A DNA stretch of 64,000 nt from positions 3,162,001-3,226,000 of the forward strand of contig CP014773.1 in NCBI GenBank assembly GCA_001596135.1, given 5' to 3'. Below, piece after piece: positions 61,674 to 64,000 of this stretch. Each line of letters opens with the position of its first letter. The stretch's first letter is position 1. Both the position numbers and the translations under genes were made by a program. This stretch comes from Mucilaginibacter sp. PAMC 26640. GTDB lineage: Bacteria; Bacteroidota; Bacteroidia; Sphingobacteriales; Sphingobacteriaceae. Under the pieces are notes generated by a model. The model saw only the letters and a program-made list of their open reading frames with translations. It made no database searches and had not been told where the DNA came from.

Positions 61674-62039
61674 TTATTTGATGTTTAAATCGATTACTTT
61701 AGTTGACAGATAAGCTTTGTCAAATGTTTTATGGTTATAAGCGTCAGCACAAAATTTTTTGCTTGAAAACGGTAAGTTAGCCTCCCCAGACAGAAAAAAT
61801 ACGGGAAGCTTTTTGATGTTTGGCTTAAACTTTAGCGTTGAGCAAATACTTATTCCATTTTGAGCGGGATTTTTCAGTAGGATATCAAGTAATATCGGGT
61901 GTTGCTTAATTTCATTCACAGCTGACATTTCGCTTCCGTAATCCGATAAAAACACTGAATAACCGTCTTCCTTATAGATTATGCTAAGTATCCCTAAAAT
62001 ATCCGAGTTGTCTTTAATGATTAAATTCCGCTTCGGCAT
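61674..62039 (-). CDS. Degenerate receiver (response-regulator-like) protein
   Basis: 121 residues with the receiver layout: KDNSDILGILSIIYKEDGYSV, HPILLDILLKNPAQNGISIC, LPVFFLSGEANLP, ADAYNHKTFDKAYL. The phospho-Asp (LLDI) and the Lys (HKTF) are kept, but the acidic pair near the N-terminus is K-D-N instead of D-D, and the conserved Pro after Lys is Thr. It may be a pseudo-receiver that works without phosphorylation, or be decaying. Directly fused in translation to the DUF892 gene. Confidence 0.75.
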   Translation of the reverse strand: MPKRNLIIKDNSDILGILSIIYKEDGYSVFLSDYGSEMSAVNEIKQHPILLDILLKNPAQNGISICSTLKFKPNIKKLPVFFLSGEANLPFSSKKFCADAYNHKTFDKAYLSTKVIDLNIK

Positions 62040-62420
62040 AATCTATTCGTTTGAGTATAAAAAACATGGAAAACTCATTCAAGAGCAGCGTTCTTAGCGA
62101 TGCTCTCAAAAGTATAATAGAATAAGTACAGAGGTGATTGATCCCTGATGGCCTGATTTGCCTTATGGGTTTAAGCGCTATGCAACTTCGCCTTCAACTT
62201 TTAGCTTGTAACATTTAATTTATTACAGCAAGTGCTTTTATTAAAACACAATAATTTTACTGTGAAGTTAACCTTATAAACGGCATTCTGGCTTCTAGTA
62301 ATTTATTTACTTGAGAACGCTCGGTCGAACTTTTAGGTCTGGCGGACGTTGATCCATTACATATCAAATAATTGAACCAAATAAATCTTAAATGCTAATG
62401 AAATACTGCATGGATAATCA
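62040..62420. other. Gap at the island's right side
   Basis: 381 bp. Lies between the receiver gene (minus strand, reading left) and the hydrolase end. No frame, hairpin or repeat that I would defend; the receiver promoter should be here. Confidence 0.35.
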
Positions 62421-64000
62421 TTATTTCAAAATTGGTATAGTTATATAACTATTGTTATACCACTTTAAGTTTAAGGGAACTTTACCATCTGAAATAGTCT
62501 CATCACTTACATCTTTCCCGGTGCCATAATTTACCTGCCAGTTAGGACTTTTGTTAACTCCTAGCGTGATTACAATCCGGCTGCCTTTCTGAAGTTTTTT
62601 GCTGGTTATAAAATTTTGATTTATGATAACGGTTTCTAATTTTCCACGCTGCAACAATTGCCTGTTTGTTCTGTCTTTAGCATAACTCGCCCTTTGCAAC
62701 GATTCATTGAGCGCAAAATATTTACCGTCCGGCGTTTGTTCATAAAAGTCAAGCACCAGGTCAACATCTTTCTTGTTGATCTTTAATTTAATAGTAGCGC
62801 TGATAGAGCCGCTGATGGCGAATGTCCCATTTACCGGCTCACTTACAAAAACCAATTTTTCTTTTTCAGGGTTCAGTGTACTATCTATTAGTTGAGTGAA
62901 AGCTATTATATCCTGCCCGCGGAAGCGCAGGTCTTTTCTTTCAGTAAGGTCAATCTGCTGATTAATAAAACCGTATTTCATAGTTTTTACAGGCGTCAGT
63001 TGATAAGCCTTTCCTTGTTGCGTATTGCTTAAATAAAACGTTAGCGAATCGTTGTGCATTTGCGCCAGATTTTTCACGTGCCGCCACTGGTTGGCACCCA
63101 TTACTTCAAAATTTACCCGGTCTTTTAAGATATCAGGTAGGTGTTCGCCTTTCAGCACATGGTCGAACCATTGAAAAACAATATTGATTATAGAGATCTG
63201 TGCAACGCTGTCAATCGCGTAATCACCCAATTTTTTCGATGGCTGATATTGAGAACCGCCGTGGTCAAACGGGCCAATTAACAGATAATCGTTTGGATTT
63301 TTATTCCACTGATGATATTGGTTATAATAATACATGGCACCAATTTGATCATCATCATAATACCCGGTAGTGGTCAGTATCGGTATTGTTAGTTTTTCAA
63401 AGTCTTGTTTTTGAGGGATTGTATTTTGCCAAAAGGAATCAAATGAGGGATGATTAAGATATCGTTGGAATATCGCATTTGGCCGTCCTTCCAGTGTATC
63501 AAGTGACCGGAAACTGGTGCCTTTTTGATACCATTTACCCGCAACAGTGTTCCATTTCTGATCATTGGCAAATCCGGAATAGTCTGTAAGCTTATTATCC
63601 ATCACATAATGCAGATAGCGCAATGCATAAGTAGGAAAGATCCCGTTCATTATCGGAAAATCAATTCCCGGTGCTGCTGCAGCTTGCGGCACGATGGTTT
63701 TTAAAGCAGGATGTAAATATTTTGTAGCTGCCCACTGTGCAAAGCCGAGATAACTACCGCCATACATGCCCACCTTTCCGCTGCACCAGGGTTGTTTGCT
63801 GATCCATTCGATAATAGCATAGGCATCTTTAGCATCATGTTCAAAGGGCTCCAATGCATCTGGGCTCAGCCGCTTGCCTCGCGTATTAGCGACGACGCCT
63901 ACATAGCCATTCTTAACAGCCAATCTGCAATCATTTGCCTCGTCCCCAGCATAAATATTATATAATAACACAACAGGCTGCGTCGTCGTGATCTTTCTGT
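62421..64000 (-). CDS. CocE/NonD-type alpha/beta hydrolase, 5' end outside window
   Basis: At least 525 residues; the frame is open to the right edge (TTTQPVVLLYNIYAGDEAND). The X-Pro dipeptidyl-peptidase S15-like core has the nucleophile in YGGSYLGFAQW, the acid probably in GYYDDDQIGAMYYYN and the His in GPFDHGGSQY, followed by the C-terminal jelly-roll domain (from about VNFEVMGANQWRHVKNL) with SRIVITLGVNKSPNWQVNYG. Members hydrolyse acyl or prolyl bonds, or glutaryl-cephalosporins and cocaine-like esters. Probably secreted, but the signal peptide lies outside the window. Intact as far as seen. Confidence 0.9.
   Translation of the reverse strand, partial: RKITTTQPVVLLYNIYAGDEANDCRLAVKNGYVGVVANTRGKRLSPDALEPFEHDAKDAYAIIEWISKQPWCSGKVGMYGGSYLGFAQWAATKYLHPALKTIVPQAAAAPGIDFPIMNGIFPTYALRYLHYVMDNKLTDYSGFANDQKWNTVAGKWYQKGTSFRSLDTLEGRPNAIFQRYLNHPSFDSFWQNTIPQKQDFEKLTIPILTTTGYYDDDQIGAMYYYNQYHQWNKNPNDYLLIGPFDHGGSQYQPSKKLGDYAIDSVAQISIINIVFQWFDHVLKGEHLPDILKDRVNFEVMGANQWRHVKNLAQMHNDSLTFYLSNTQQGKAYQLTPVKTMKYGFINQQIDLTERKDLRFRGQDIIAFTQLIDSTLNPEKEKLVFVSEPVNGTFAISGSISATIKLKINKKDVDLVLDFYEQTPDGKYFALNESLQRASYAKDRTNRQLLQRGKLETVIINQNFITSKKLQKGSRIVITLGVNKSPNWQVNYGTGKDVSDETISDGKVPLNLKWYNNSYITIPILK

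Noticed and set aside
1..64000. CRISPR arrays, rRNA genes or a reverse transcriptase/DGR
   Set aside because: No spaced exact repeats, no rRNA-like sequence and no RT motif (such as YxDD) were seen on either strand.

Overview
The window looks like a chromosomal stretch of a Bacteroidota species of the Sphingobacteriaceae, most likely Mucilaginibacter or a close relative. Evidence: promoters of the TTG / TAnnTTTG type (for example in front of rpsO and proS), few Shine-Dalgarno sites, the short archaeal-type prolyl-tRNA synthetase, an rpsO-pnp pair, and many Bacteroidota-only families (DUF4468, DUF4905, WYL_2, 37-kDa nucleoid-associated protein). The genus is an inference.

Layout. (1) 1-12.5 kb: the end of a prophage or phage-like element. 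A beta-helix tail-spike-like gene cut by the left edge and a second tail appendage gene are followed by small phage or plasmid-type genes, several short promoter-to-terminator units, two genes sharing a hairpin leader, an excisionase-like HTH gene and a tight three-gene operon of unknown function. The block ends at tRNA-Ser(TGA), whose 3' end faces it. (2) 12.7-37.3 kb: ordinary core chromosome. It carries cell-wall genes (PASTA, MltG, ddl), rpsO-pnp, uridine kinase, a LysM/RlpA-like protein, a Dps-like ferritin, a FadL-like porin, proS, cystathionine gamma-synthase, TIGR02757, a thioredoxin-reductase-like flavoprotein, DUF4394, nucleoid-associated protein and mnmE. These genes are intact apart from one HD-domain remnant. 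(3) 37.3-62 kb: an AT-rich, decayed genomic island starting directly behind mnmE with a truncated tyrosine integrase. It holds an IS21-family element, an IS3-family element, an IS1595 remnant, broken excisionase-like and winged-helix genes, and repeated signalling cassettes. (4) 62.4 kb to the right edge: a CocE/NonD alpha/beta hydrolase, cut by the edge.

The most distinctive content is in the island. One gene set recurs three times, in whole or part, always in the order NHL-repeat lipoprotein, single-domain response regulator, ~113-residue HTH protein, XRE regulator. The response regulator is damaged in every copy (nonsense codons, frameshift, IS3-family truncation), while three of four HTH genes and both XRE genes are intact. 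Around it lie a pair of secreted proteins built of a KKDGTPDxRYK repeat, a multiply frameshifted PAS-like protein, and a DUF892 ferritin-like gene fused end to start with a degenerate receiver gene. At least ten single-base disruptions lie between 41 and 60 kb and almost none in the core, which argues for genuine decay rather than general sequence error.
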